A DNA stretch of 64,000 nt. It comes from Ignavibacteriales bacterium. Its GTDB lineage: Bacteria; Bacteroidota; Ignavibacteria; Ignavibacteriales; Ignavibacteriaceae. Both the position numbers and the translations under genes were made by a program. Below, piece by piece: positions 44,815 through 53,397 of the stretch. Below the pieces are notes generated by a model. It was not told the origin of the DNA and searched no databases. It saw only the letters and a program-made list of their open reading frames with translations. Position 1 is the stretch's first letter. Every line of letters starts with the position of its first letter. Location: assembly GCA_016707115.1 (NCBI GenBank), contig JADJIH010000001.1, positions 682,001 through 746,000 of the forward strand, in the 5' to 3' direction.

Positions 44815-45686
44815 TTTGTTGAATCAGCAAACCATGTTGAATTCCTGTTTACCGGCCTTTTTTGAATAAATAACCCAAGTGGTAAATTTGTCCAAGGAAT
44901 ACTAGGATTTATAGCTATCTGTGAACCAACCGTCGTAAAAAAAGGAATTGCCGTAACACTAGGAATATTAGCAACCACAACTTTAGCACCACTAAGAGTA
45001 GCATATTGAGCTAAACCCTGAGAAATACCACCGTAGATTTGCCCGAATTGCGCTGCATCTGTTGGAGCAGATGGTGCAGTTCCGCCGCTTGTGGCGTAAC
45101 CAAGTACATCATTGTTTCCAATCCATAACGTAATAAATGTTGGGTTTAATGATATAGCTTGTTGTAATTGTGTACCTTTGTTTAAAACACTATTTCTTAA
45201 TACAACATCAAAATATGGATTAGGGGTATTTGCAAACAATGCTGATGCACAGTTCGTTGAATTTGTAGCAAATAAAACATCATAAGTTAATGCACCAGGC
45301 ACACCTAGATTATTATATGGTGCTGGATATGTTGCATTTAATAATGATCCGCGAGAATTATTGTAATAGATTGTAAATGGAGCTAAGCTTTCAACTTCCA
45401 TTCTTCCACCAAGTCCTGGGTCTGAAACATATGGAATTTCGAAATTAACTCCGACTTGCTGAGCAATTAGATTTCCGTAACTGTACATTTGTCCACTCTG
45501 ATAAATAGTACCGCTCTGATATCCGGCTGTAATACTATTACCAATTGTAACCATTTTTGAAAAGTTAGCTGAACCAGTTTCAACAGTTGGAGTAACTGGA
45601 GGATCTAACTCAGTGTAATCATCACAACCGATAACAACAAAAGTTAGTAATAAAAGAGTAAACAACATTTTCATTTTATTATTCAT
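44808..45686 (-). CDS. SGNH/GDSL hydrolase lipoprotein, N-terminal part (frameshifted)
   Basis: The protein starts with a lipoprotein signal (FVVIGC, lipidated Cys21) and an acidic linker. It then has the SGNH block I IGNSITAG (GNS for GDS, with the nucleophile Ser) and block III WIGNND. These proteins are exported esterases or lipases anchored to the membrane. The frame ends at a TAG at 44808 in the middle of the fold. I start at the ATG at 45686, ten bases after AGGAGG; the ATG at 45695 is only one base from that site. It lies a few bases downstream of the FadL gene. Confidence 0.78.
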   Translation of the reverse strand: MNNKMKMLFTLLLLTFVVIGCDDYTELDPPVTPTVETGSANFSKMVTIGNSITAGYQSGTIYQSGQMYSYGNLIAQQVGVNFEIPYVSDPGLGGRMEVESLAPFTIYYNNSRGSLLNATYPAPYNNLGVPGALTYDVLFATNSTNCASALFANTPNPYFDVVLRNSVLNKGTQLQQAISLNPTFITLWIGNNDVLGYATSGGTAPSAPTDAAQFGQIYGGISQGLAQYATLSGAKVVVANIPSVTAIPFFTTVGSQIAINPSIPWTNLPLGLFIQKRPVNRNSTWFADSTNW

Positions 45687-45700
45687 TTTATCCATTCCTC

Positions 45701-46954
45701 CTACAAGCTATATAGAAAACTGAGTGAAAAAATATTTGCATAAGTATTGTAAGTACCATTAAATCTATAATCAGGAGTGCTGTAAACTTCTTCAGAATCT
45801 GTAACAGTTAATTGTTTTCCTCTTATAAATAGATATGATCCCTGAAAGCTTAAATTCTCAAATAAGTGAGCTTCAATACCAAAACTTAATCCTATTCTAT
45901 CAGATTCTGGAAGAGAAGGATTTAAAAATTGATTAGAAACCGGATTATTATCAAAATAGACACCGCCCATAAATGTAACCTGATCATCAAATTTATATGC
46001 GCCGCCTAATCTTATAATATAGGAATCATCATACATTCTTGGGCTTGAACTTACAACATCAGGTTCCGGGTCAGTAAATTTAACCTCCAATTTATCGTAG
46101 CTTGACCAACCTACATATTGATAATCTGCACTAACTTTTACTCTTTCAGAAATATCAACAGCAATACCAACTGCTATATTTTGAGGCGTTGTTAATTCTG
46201 CGGTTATATTTCCTTGTGGTAACGAATTAATAACTTGTTCAGGAGCTTCTAGGATTGTAGCAGTACCTTCAAATTCATATTTTACTTCACTATGGTAAGA
46301 AGCACCAACAGAAATGAATTTGGCTGGTTTAAACATAAGACCTGCATTAAATCCATAGGCAAACATATCATCTCCTTCAAGATGAATGAATGCTTCCTCA
46401 TTATTCAGGTATGAAGGCAGTTGATTTTTTCTTGTAATAAGAACATCAGCAAAACTATATACAAAACCAACACTAAGAGATAAATTATCTATAGGTTTGT
46501 AAGCAACAACAGGCGTTAAAATAAAAGTCTTTAACTGTGTTTCTACTGCTAAGTTTTTTCCGATCCAATTTTCATCCCATTCAGTACCTAAACCAAATGG
46601 AGTTGTGAAACCAAGACCAACTGAAAATTTATCACTCAAACTGTGGGAAGCGAAAAAATGTACCGGGTAAAAAATTAGATTTTTCCCTCTATATTTATCA
46701 ACATCCGGGGTTACTCCTCTAAAAGTACTATTTGGAGCAATAAATGAAGCACCGAAAACAATATGGGTTCCTTTTAGAAATGATAAACCCGCACCATTCC
46801 AATAAACTGCTGATGGATCATTTGCGACAGCTGTAAAAGCACCTCCCATTGCTAAGGCTCTAGCACCGTGTTCATTAAGTTGAAATCCACCGCCGAACAA
46901 ATTGGTAGAAATCATAAATGAAAGCACTGTTAAAAGTAATATTCGAGATCTCAA
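45701..46954 (-). CDS. OmpP1/FadL family outer-membrane transporter
   Basis: The 417-residue protein has a signal peptide and then the family N-terminus GGGFQLNEHGARALAMGGAFTAVANDPSAVYWNGAGLS, here given in parts (the NPA/NGAG hatch region). This is followed by the 14-strand barrel pattern and a C-terminal F-S-LYSL end. FadL-type channels take up hydrophobic compounds such as long-chain fatty acids. The start is a TTG at 46954 with AGGAGG six bases upstream; there is no ATG before residue 14. It is coupled with the SGNH lipoprotein, suggesting joint use of fatty esters (inference). Confidence 0.9.
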   Translation of the reverse strand: MRSRILLLTVLSFMISTNLFGGGFQLNEHGARALAMGGAFTAVANDPSAVYWNGAGLSFLKGTHIVFGASFIAPNSTFRGVTPDVDKYRGKNLIFYPVHFFASHSLSDKFSVGLGFTTPFGLGTEWDENWIGKNLAVETQLKTFILTPVVAYKPIDNLSLSVGFVYSFADVLITRKNQLPSYLNNEEAFIHLEGDDMFAYGFNAGLMFKPAKFISVGASYHSEVKYEFEGTATILEAPEQVINSLPQGNITAELTTPQNIAVGIAVDISERVKVSADYQYVGWSSYDKLEVKFTDPEPDVVSSSPRMYDDSYIIRLGGAYKFDDQVTFMGGVYFDNNPVSNQFLNPSLPESDRIGLSFGIEAHLFENLSFQGSYLFIRGKQLTVTDSEEVYSTPDYRFNGTYNTYANIFSLSFLYSL

Positions 46955-47024
46955 GTCTCTCCTCCTGATGAAAGTGATTGATAAGTAGTTTAGCGAAAAT
47001 TAGCAATTTTTTACAAATAACAAA

Positions 47025-47528
47025 TTATTTAAGACTAAACAAAGAAATATATTTTTCTACTGGTTTTCCTTCAGAAACAAATATTTCTTTAATTTTTCCA
47101 TCTATATTAGATTTTATCTCATTCTCCATCTTCATTGCTTCTAAAATCATAACTGTCTCACCTTTAACAATATTATCTCCAGCATTTTTTAATATTTTAA
47201 AGACTAATCCTGGCATCGGAGATTTAATAATAGTTACCGTTTCCGTATTACTCTGTGAGGCCGATAAAAGTTTATATGCTTTTTCTTGAAGCGTCGTTCT
47301 AATATTTAAATTGGTATAATAATTATTAACTAAGATAGAATCTTCACTATCAGATTTTTTCCACAACGAGGTTTCGTAAATTTTATTATTAATTTTAAGT
47401 ATAAATTTTGAGGGGCTTAATTCTGTAATTGCATAATTCATCTGCACATTATCAATCTCAACAATATTTTCATCCACGATCTTAACCTGTTTGAGGCTTC
47501 CATTTATTCTAACTACAAATTCATTCAT
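47025..47528 (-). CDS. Biotin carboxyl carrier subunit of an acyl-CoA carboxylase
   Basis: The 167-residue protein ends in a biotinyl domain (about 95-167) with the biotin site EAMKMENEI, and has a beta-rich N-terminal part (1-85) comparable to the BT-like linker domain of propionyl- or methylcrotonyl-CoA carboxylase alpha subunits. I start at the ATG at 47528 with a GGGAGCAG ribosome binding site. It overlaps the end of the biotin carboxylase gene by 8 bases. The two are a split alpha subunit; the carboxyltransferase partner is not in the window, so the acyl-CoA substrate is unknown. Confidence 0.88.
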   Translation of the reverse strand: MNEFVVRINGSLKQVKIVDENIVEIDNVQMNYAITELSPSKFILKINNKIYETSLWKKSDSEDSILVNNYYTNLNIRTTLQEKAYKLLSASQSNTETVTIIKSPMPGLVFKILKNAGDNIVKGETVMILEAMKMENEIKSNIDGKIKEIFVSEGKPVEKYISLFSLK

Positions 47529-48528
47529 ATTTCTGCTCCCACCATTTATTGCTAGCTTCTGAGGCACTTTTCTTTATTGAAGATTTCCTGTTCGATTTTT
47601 TGAGAGCGGCTAAAACACTCGCAGCAATTTCGTACTCATCATTATTTTTCGATGATTTATCTGATAACAATGAAGTATAATTTAAATTATCAATAAAATT
47701 GATATCATAATTACCACTGGCAAACTCATCCGTGTTCAAGATATAATTTAAAAACTTTTTATTAGTAGTTATTCCAGCTATTTGAAATTCATCTAAAGCT
47801 CTATTCATTCTGCAAATTGCATTACTTCTATCTCTATCCCAACAAATAAGTTTAGCTATCATTGGATCATAATAAATTGATATTTCAGAATCTGCTGCAA
47901 AACCAGAATCAACTCTTACTCCTATTCCATTTGGTTCTTTATAAAGTAATATTTTTCCTGTTGAAGGAAGAAAACTGTTTTCAGGATCCTCTGCATAAAT
48001 TCTACATTCTAGAGCATATCCATTAATACGAATATCATTTTGGCTGAAAGATATTATATTGCCAGCAGCAATTGAAATCTGTTCTTTAACAAGATCAATA
48101 CCTGAAATTAATTCTGTAACAGGATGTTCTACTTGAATACGAGTGTTCATCTCAAGAAAATAAAATTCTTTCTTTGAATCCATAAGAAATTCAATTGTTC
48201 CAGCATTAAAATAACCACAAGCTTTTGCTGCTTGAATTGCGGCAGCAGTAATCTTATCTCTTGTTATACTATCTACAAATGAGGATGGAGCTTCCTCAAT
48301 TATTTTTTGGTGTCTTCTTTGTATTGAACATTCGCGTTCAAAAACATGTCGGTAATTTCCATGTTTATCAGCAATAACCTGAACTTCTATATGTTTTGGA
48401 CTTTCAATAAACTTTTCAAGGTAAACTTCATCGTTAGCAAAAGACTTAAGTGCTTCTCTTTTTGTTGATTCAAATGCTGATTTAAATTCATCTTTACTAG
48501 TAACTTTTCTCATTCCCTTTTCCGCCAC
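47521..48528 (-). CDS. Biotin carboxylase, C-terminal part (after a frameshift)
   Basis: This frame continues the biotin carboxylase that begins at 49015 and carries the ATP-grasp core: EVYLEKFIESPKHIEVQV, ECSIQRRHQK, FLEMNTRIQVEHPVTE and YDPMIAKLI. These include the bicarbonate and ATP-site residues (FLEMN, RIQVEH). The frame opens with a GTG at 48528, but that is just the tail of the glycine loop. The shift is in GGGAATG near 48520-48525: removal of one base gives GKGMRKV, exactly the expected biotin carboxylase sequence. Confidence 0.85.
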   Translation of the reverse strand: MAEKGMRKVTSKDEFKSAFESTKREALKSFANDEVYLEKFIESPKHIEVQVIADKHGNYRHVFERECSIQRRHQKIIEEAPSSFVDSITRDKITAAAIQAAKACGYFNAGTIEFLMDSKKEFYFLEMNTRIQVEHPVTELISGIDLVKEQISIAAGNIISFSQNDIRINGYALECRIYAEDPENSFLPSTGKILLYKEPNGIGVRVDSGFAADSEISIYYDPMIAKLICWDRDRSNAICRMNRALDEFQIAGITTNKKFLNYILNTDEFASGNYDINFIDNLNYTSLLSDKSSKNNDEYEIAASVLAALKKSNRKSSIKKSASEASNKWWEQKYE

Positions 48529-49015
48529 CGCCAGCAGATGCTTTTAGCAAAACTGGGAATCCAATATTTTCAGAAATCTTTATTCCTTCCTCAACATTAC
48601 TAATAGCCTCTAGGGTACCTGGAACAACTGGAACATTATTCTTACTCATCAAAGTTCTTGCTGCTGTTTTGCTTCCCATCATCTTGACAGATTTTGAGGT
48701 GGGGCCAATAAACGTGATTCCGCTTTTTTCAACTTCTTCAATAAATGAGGTATTCTCTGAAAAGAAACCATAACCGGGATGTATTGCATCTGCACCTATT
48801 TTTTTTGCAAGTTCAATAATTTTGGTTTTATTAAGATAAGATTCAGAAGAAGGTGAAGCTCCAATATTAAACGCTTCATCTGCCATTCGGGCATGAAGTG
48901 AAGTTAGATCAGCATCAGAATAAATTGCTGCTGATTTAATCCCAAGTTCTCTGCATGCTTTAATTACTCTAACAGCAATTTCACCTCGATTAGCGATAAG
49001 AATTTTCTTAAACAA
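48497..49015 (-). CDS. Biotin carboxylase, N-terminal part (frameshifted)
   Basis: This part begins KKILIANRGEIAVRVIKACRE, the invariant N-terminus of biotin carboxylases, and continues through DAIHPGYGFFSEN and FIGPTSKSVKMMGSK to the glycine-rich ATP loop KASAGGGGKG. It then leaves the family sequence and stops at 48497. Biotin carboxylase uses ATP and bicarbonate to carboxylate biotin. With the second fragment, one protein of about 497 residues results, which is the usual length. It starts 8 bases after the mutS2 stop. Confidence 0.85.
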   Translation of the reverse strand: MFKKILIANRGEIAVRVIKACRELGIKSAAIYSDADLTSLHARMADEAFNIGASPSSESYLNKTKIIELAKKIGADAIHPGYGFFSENTSFIEEVEKSGITFIGPTSKSVKMMGSKTAARTLMSKNNVPVVPGTLEAISNVEEGIKISENIGFPVLLKASAGGGGKGNEKSY

Positions 49016-49023
49016 ATAAACTC

Positions 49024-51363
49024 CTATTTTAATTCAGCAATAGTAATACCTTCACCACCAAATTCAATAGCAGCAAAGTAATAATTTTTAACTTTTTCGT
49101 GTTGTTTTAAAATATTCCAAACAGTTCTTTTAAGTACACCTGTTCCCTTTCCATGAAGAATTTCAACTCGCTCTAAAGAACTCTGGTATGCATCATCTAA
49201 AAACTTTATTATTTGAAACTCAGCAACCTCAGGTTTTTCTCCACGAATATCTAATCTGTAATTCGCTTCTGTTATTTTATATGAGGAATAATTATTATCA
49301 ACTATGGTTTTCTTTTCTTTTGTTTCGAACAGATCAGAAAGATTTATCTGCATTTTTATTGAGCCCGATATTATAGTTGCTTTACTTTTATTCAACTCAA
49401 CTATTTTTCCAGTAGTTGATGAATTATTAATACCTACGTAATCCCCAATAACAAAATTTTGTTTATCGCTAATTTTTTCAACATTATCAGTAAAAAATTC
49501 TTTATTCTCAGATTTTATTTCCTGAATAATTTTTTTTGATTCCTTGATAACATCTTTACTGGCATTGGATTCTCTTAGCTCCTTAATTACTTTTTCAATT
49601 TTCTTATTTAGGTTTTCAAGGTAAAGTTCACCATCATACTTAACTTTTTTCAGTATTTCCTTCTTCTCCTTCTCAATTTTCTCATAACTCTTTTTATAAA
49701 GTGAAGACAGTCCTTCAAGTCTCGAATTTTCAATCTCAAGTGAATTCAACTTTTTATTTAGTTTGTTGGATTTTTCTTCAAGCTCTGATAAGAATTTTTC
49801 CAGGTTATGCTTATCAGAATCAATATTTTGCTTTGCTTTATCTAAAACATCCTCCCCTAGGCCGGTGCGTTTTGCAATTTCAAAAGCGTAACTTGATCCA
49901 GGAACACCGAGATTAAACTTATAAGTTGGTGAAAGATTTGTGTGATCAAACTCCATTGCAGCATTTTGCATTCCATCAATATTATATGCAAATACTTTTA
50001 AACTACCATGGTGAGTTGATGCGAAGACTGTTGAACCTTTATCTAATAATGTGGAAAGAATTGCAGCAGCGAGAGCAGAGCCTTCTGCTGGATCAGTTCC
50101 TGTACCAATTTCATCCAAAAGGATTAATGAATTTAAACCGGCATTATCAATAATGCTCTTAAGATTTTTTAAATGAGAACTGAAAGTCGATAGATCATCT
50201 TCAATTGATTGCTGATCGCCAATATCGATTAAAATATTTTCGAATATATGAAAATTAGAATTAGAATTAGCTGGAACATGAATTCCTGCTTGAAGCATGA
50301 TACTTAATATTCCAATAGTTTTTAATACTACAGTTTTTCCACCTGCATTTGGACCTGTAATTACAACAACCTTATCGCTGTTAAGTTCAAAACTGAGCGG
50401 AACTGTCTTTGTCCTGCTAAGTTTTTTTAACAAGATTGGATGTCTTGCCTCGGAAATAAATATTGGTTTTGAATTATCTACTTGAGGAAAAGATCCAATT
50501 ATTTCTGTTGAATATTTTGCTCTTGCAAAAATTGAATCGATGTATGCAATGGTATCAAGTGAAGTTTTTAGCTGCTCACTTGATTGTCCAATCATCTTTG
50601 TAAGTTCTTTTAATATTCTTTCGATTTCTCTTCTTTCAGCAAACGAAAGCGAAATAATATCATTATTCAAATCAAGAGTTTCTTCAGGTTCAATATAAAC
50701 CGTTTGTCCGGTCGAAGATTCAGAATGTATAAATCCACGTATATGTCTTTTATGTTCGGCTTTAATTGGAATCACCATACGGCCATCTCTAAGTGTCAGA
50801 TAATCTTCTCTTACAATGTCCTCGTCCTTTAAAGTTTTGATTATTCTGTTTATTGATTTTACAAGCTCATTTCTTCTTGAATTAATGTCTTTCCTTATCC
50901 TCGAAAGTTCATTGCTTGCATTTTCTCTTATTTCGCCTTGTTCATTTATTACTTTTTCAATATGATGTTCAAATAATTTATCAGAAAATAAGAAATTCAA
51001 TTTATCTCTTAGTCTGGAATCATCTTTTAACTCTGATTTTAAGAATTGAATTAAAAGTCTTGATGTTTTAGCAAGTTTAAGAATCTCTAAAACTTTGTTA
51101 CTTGAAATAATCGCACCTTCAATTCTACTTTCAGTCAAGGATCTATTTATATCTGAAATAAATTCAATTGGAGGATGACCAGCTTTGTTCAGTATTTCTT
51201 TTGCTTCTTCAATTAAAATACCCTCTGTCTTAATAAACGCAAGGTCTGAAGCAGGAAATAAATTGAGTATAAGATTTTTTCCACTTTCTGTACAAGAATA
51301 TTTAGAAATCTGATTTAGAATTTTTTCAAATTCTAATTTTTCTAAAACAAATTCATCTATCAT
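49024..51363 (-). CDS. mutS2: Endonuclease MutS2
   Basis: The 779-residue protein has the MutS core without mismatch-binding domain I, a Walker A GPNAGGKTVVLKT (about 335), Walker B LILLDEIGTGTDPAEGSAL, a coiled-coil clamp (about 515-590) and a C-terminal Smr domain (LDIRGEKPEVAE, HGKGTGVL, about 700-779). MutS2 proteins resolve or suppress recombination intermediates, and in some bacteria act on colliding ribosomes; both rely on the Smr domain. Its start overlaps the cvpA stop by 4 bases. Confidence 0.96.
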   Translation of the reverse strand: MIDEFVLEKLEFEKILNQISKYSCTESGKNLILNLFPASDLAFIKTEGILIEEAKEILNKAGHPPIEFISDINRSLTESRIEGAIISSNKVLEILKLAKTSRLLIQFLKSELKDDSRLRDKLNFLFSDKLFEHHIEKVINEQGEIRENASNELSRIRKDINSRRNELVKSINRIIKTLKDEDIVREDYLTLRDGRMVIPIKAEHKRHIRGFIHSESSTGQTVYIEPEETLDLNNDIISLSFAERREIERILKELTKMIGQSSEQLKTSLDTIAYIDSIFARAKYSTEIIGSFPQVDNSKPIFISEARHPILLKKLSRTKTVPLSFELNSDKVVVITGPNAGGKTVVLKTIGILSIMLQAGIHVPANSNSNFHIFENILIDIGDQQSIEDDLSTFSSHLKNLKSIIDNAGLNSLILLDEIGTGTDPAEGSALAAAILSTLLDKGSTVFASTHHGSLKVFAYNIDGMQNAAMEFDHTNLSPTYKFNLGVPGSSYAFEIAKRTGLGEDVLDKAKQNIDSDKHNLEKFLSELEEKSNKLNKKLNSLEIENSRLEGLSSLYKKSYEKIEKEKKEILKKVKYDGELYLENLNKKIEKVIKELRESNASKDVIKESKKIIQEIKSENKEFFTDNVEKISDKQNFVIGDYVGINNSSTTGKIVELNKSKATIISGSIKMQINLSDLFETKEKKTIVDNNYSSYKITEANYRLDIRGEKPEVAEFQIIKFLDDAYQSSLERVEILHGKGTGVLKRTVWNILKQHEKVKNYYFAAIEFGGEGITIAELK

Positions 51364-51881
51364 TGGATAGAATCTTTTTGATTAATGTAATCTTTAATTA
51401 CATCCTCTGTACTTGGTGTGTAGTCCTTAAGGAAGTCTATTGAGGTTGGGATAGTAGCATAAGCATATTTATAAAATACAGATGATTTTTGAGTTTTCTT
51501 ATCAGGAAAATCAAAGATATTTAAAAGTAATAATATTGCACTTATAAAAAATAACAATTGTATTATACCAACAAATCCACCGATCAATTGGTTAATTAAA
51601 TTATTCACTTTATCAAAAGGATGAATTACACGTTTAAGAATTGTTGTAACAATCATTATCGCAATAAACAATAACATCCCAGCCATTATTTCTGCTAGAT
51701 AAAATTCAATTCCAAAAACTGATTCTATCATTCTCCCAACAAAGGATGAAAATAAAATAGCAATAGTTACTGCTGCAATAAAACCAATTATGCCAACGAG
51801 TTTTCTTACAAAGCCATCTTTAAAACCTAAAAGAAAACCAATGGCAAGAGCCGTAATTATTATTATATCAATAAAATTCAA
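51360..51881 (-). CDS. CvpA family membrane protein
   Basis: The 173-residue protein has four hydrophobic helices (about 2-22, 27-48, 63-83 and 100-122) and a C-terminal cytoplasmic or periplasmic tail. The N-terminal D-IIII-LAIGFLLGFKDGFVRKLVG pattern is that of the CvpA/colicin V production family. The function is not fully known; a role in envelope homeostasis is reported for some relatives. It lies 2 bases after yqeY and overlaps mutS2 by 4 bases, so the three are coupled. Confidence 0.88.
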   Translation of the reverse strand: MNFIDIIIITALAIGFLLGFKDGFVRKLVGIIGFIAAVTIAILFSSFVGRMIESVFGIEFYLAEIMAGMLLFIAIMIVTTILKRVIHPFDKVNNLINQLIGGFVGIIQLLFFISAILLLLNIFDFPDKKTQKSSVFYKYAYATIPTSIDFLKDYTPSTEDVIKDYINQKDSIQ

Positions 51882-51883
51882 TT

Positions 51884-52330
51884 CTAACCCAAATAGCTTT
51901 CTACTATCAATTTTACAAGTTTTCCATCAGCTTTACCTTTTAATTCTTTCATAACTAAAGGCATTAGTCTAGGAAAATCTTCTTTACTCTTTGCCCCAAT
52001 TTCAGTTGCTAATCTGACTATTTCATTCTTAATTTCAACTTCATCCATTTGTTTTGGAAGATAATCCATAAGAACTTTTAGTTCAGTCTCTTCACTTTCA
52101 GCAAGTTCATTTCTTCCTGCATTACGAAATTGTTCTATAGAGTCTTTTCTTTTCTTCGCAGCAGTTGTAAGCATTTTTAACTCATCTTCAGGTGTTAGTT
52201 CTTTAGCTGTCCCGCTCTTTTCAAACTCAAGTATCAATGCACGAATTGATCTTACAACGCTAAGTCTGATTTTATCGCCAGACTTCATCGCATCTTTTAA
52301 ATCCTGATTTATTTTATCTTTTAAATTCAT
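51884..52330 (-). CDS. GatB/YqeY domain protein
   Basis: This 148-residue all-helical protein has the YqeY-like sequence LKDKINQDLKDAMKSGDKIRLSVVRSIRALI, and ends LKGKADGKLVKLIVESYL, the same as the C-terminal tail domain of GatB. YqeY proteins may bind tRNA, but their role is not established. A GAGGT ribosome binding site precedes the ATG. An intrinsic terminator ends just 20 bases upstream, so the promoter must lie in or before it. Confidence 0.92.
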   Translation of the reverse strand: MNLKDKINQDLKDAMKSGDKIRLSVVRSIRALILEFEKSGTAKELTPEDELKMLTTAAKKRKDSIEQFRNAGRNELAESEETELKVLMDYLPKQMDEVEIKNEIVRLATEIGAKSKEDFPRLMPLVMKELKGKADGKLVKLIVESYLG

Positions 52331-52345
52331 ACTAACCTCATAAAT

Positions 52346-52380
52346 TGAAAAAGGCAGGTGAAATAATTCAAACCTGCCTT
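52346..52380 (-). terminator. Intrinsic terminator after the exbB-exbD-exbD operon
   Basis: A 9-bp stem, AAGGCAGGT (52351-52359) with ACCTGCCTT (52372-52380), encloses a 12-base loop and is followed on the minus strand by TTTTTCAA. It lies 25 bases after the exbD stop at 52406, but only 20 bases before the yqeY start at 52330. Confidence 0.72.
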
Positions 52381-52405
52381 AAAATAATTAGATACAATGT
52401 TAAAA

Positions 52406-52819
52406 TTAAACTTTAATCATAGCCGAATAATTTATTCTTAAGCAGTAAGCTTTTCTTAAAGCTTGCTGAATATCGGTTATAAAACCCATATCAACATTTT
52501 GATCAGATCTTAGTGAAACAATTATTTCAGGCAGAGCTTGTTTTTTATCGTACATTATACCTTCAATTTCTTCCATTTTGACAAAAGAATCATTTATTTG
52601 CATTCTTTTATCCTTTCCAACCCAGATGTAAGAAACTAATCGCTTGCTTTCAATTTTTTCAAGTGCTTTTGCTTCAGGCAACTTAAAACTAACGAGAACA
52701 TCAATATCTCGCATCGTCGTTACAGTCATAAAAAACATCAACAGCATAAATACAATATCCGGCATTGCGGTTGTTGGAATTTCTTCCTTCGTATTAGCAC
52801 GTTTTTTCTTAAAATTCAT
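52406..52819 (-). CDS. exbD: ExbD/TolR family protein, second copy
   Basis: The 137-residue protein has a cytoplasmic N-terminus with the family sequence TAMPDIVFMLLMFFMTVTT, in which the membrane-embedded Asp is needed for proton passage, followed by a periplasmic C-terminal domain. It is 10 bases downstream of the first exbD. Both copies differ in length and sequence, so they probably form a mixed complex with ExbB. This arrangement is common in Bacteroidetes, where it energises TonB-type import or secretion-related processes. No TonB is nearby. Confidence 0.92.
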   Translation of the reverse strand: MNFKKKRANTKEEIPTTAMPDIVFMLLMFFMTVTTMRDIDVLVSFKLPEAKALEKIESKRLVSYIWVGKDKRMQINDSFVKMEEIEGIMYDKKQALPEIIVSLRSDQNVDMGFITDIQQALRKAYCLRINYSAMIKV

Positions 52820-52829
52820 TCTATAATCC

Positions 52830-53366
52830 TTAACTATTTTTAATAGATTCCGGTTCAGCTAATGAGATTATGATCGGAACAACTTCTTTAACAATACTTT
52901 TCTTTTCTTCATCTAAATCAGCAAATTTTTTGCCGAATTTTAGATTAGAATATTCATCTCTGACTTCAAAGTATGCAAGTTTTATTTGATCTAAAGCTGA
53001 AATATAAACGTGATATACAGTTTTCCGATCAGTTTTTAACGATACAATCATCTTTTTATTTTTTGGTAAATCGTTCTTGGATGCAATTCTGGCTTTTAGC
53101 ATATCTTTAATTTGAAAAACGGGAATCACATTTCCGTCGATCAACACATCACCATTCTCATTAACAAGTACAGCAGCCATCCTACTTGGGTCGATTTTAA
53201 CCTCTATCTGTTCTTCTTCTGGTATATATTCAGGTAGGGTGAGACCAAGTCCTGTATCAATATCTATTGTAGTGGTTACTAAAAAGAATAACAGAAGAAG
53301 AAATGCCAAATCTGCTTGGGATGCAGTTGGGATTGTTGCTTCTGGTATTTGTTTTTTCTTCAGCAT
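52830..53366 (-). CDS. exbD: ExbD/TolR family protein, first copy
   Basis: This longer 178-residue ExbD has the membrane-helix motif ASQADLAFLLLLFFLVTTT with the conserved Asp, then a larger periplasmic domain with a charged, lysine-rich end (KKFADLDEEKKSIV). It is 31 bases downstream of exbB in the same operon. The extended C-terminus relative to the second copy is the clearest difference between the two. Confidence 0.92.
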   Translation of the reverse strand: MLKKKQIPEATIPTASQADLAFLLLLFFLVTTTIDIDTGLGLTLPEYIPEEEQIEVKIDPSRMAAVLVNENGDVLIDGNVIPVFQIKDMLKARIASKNDLPKNKKMIVSLKTDRKTVYHVYISALDQIKLAYFEVRDEYSNLKFGKKFADLDEEKKSIVKEVVPIIISLAEPESIKNS

Positions 53367-53397
53367 GTAAAATACCTATCAAATTTTATTTTAGTTA

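Noticed and set aside
48497..48545. Programmed frameshift in biotin carboxylase
   Set aside because: No slippery heptamer with a downstream structure is evident, and the enzyme has no known need for two forms; a sequencing indel is simpler.
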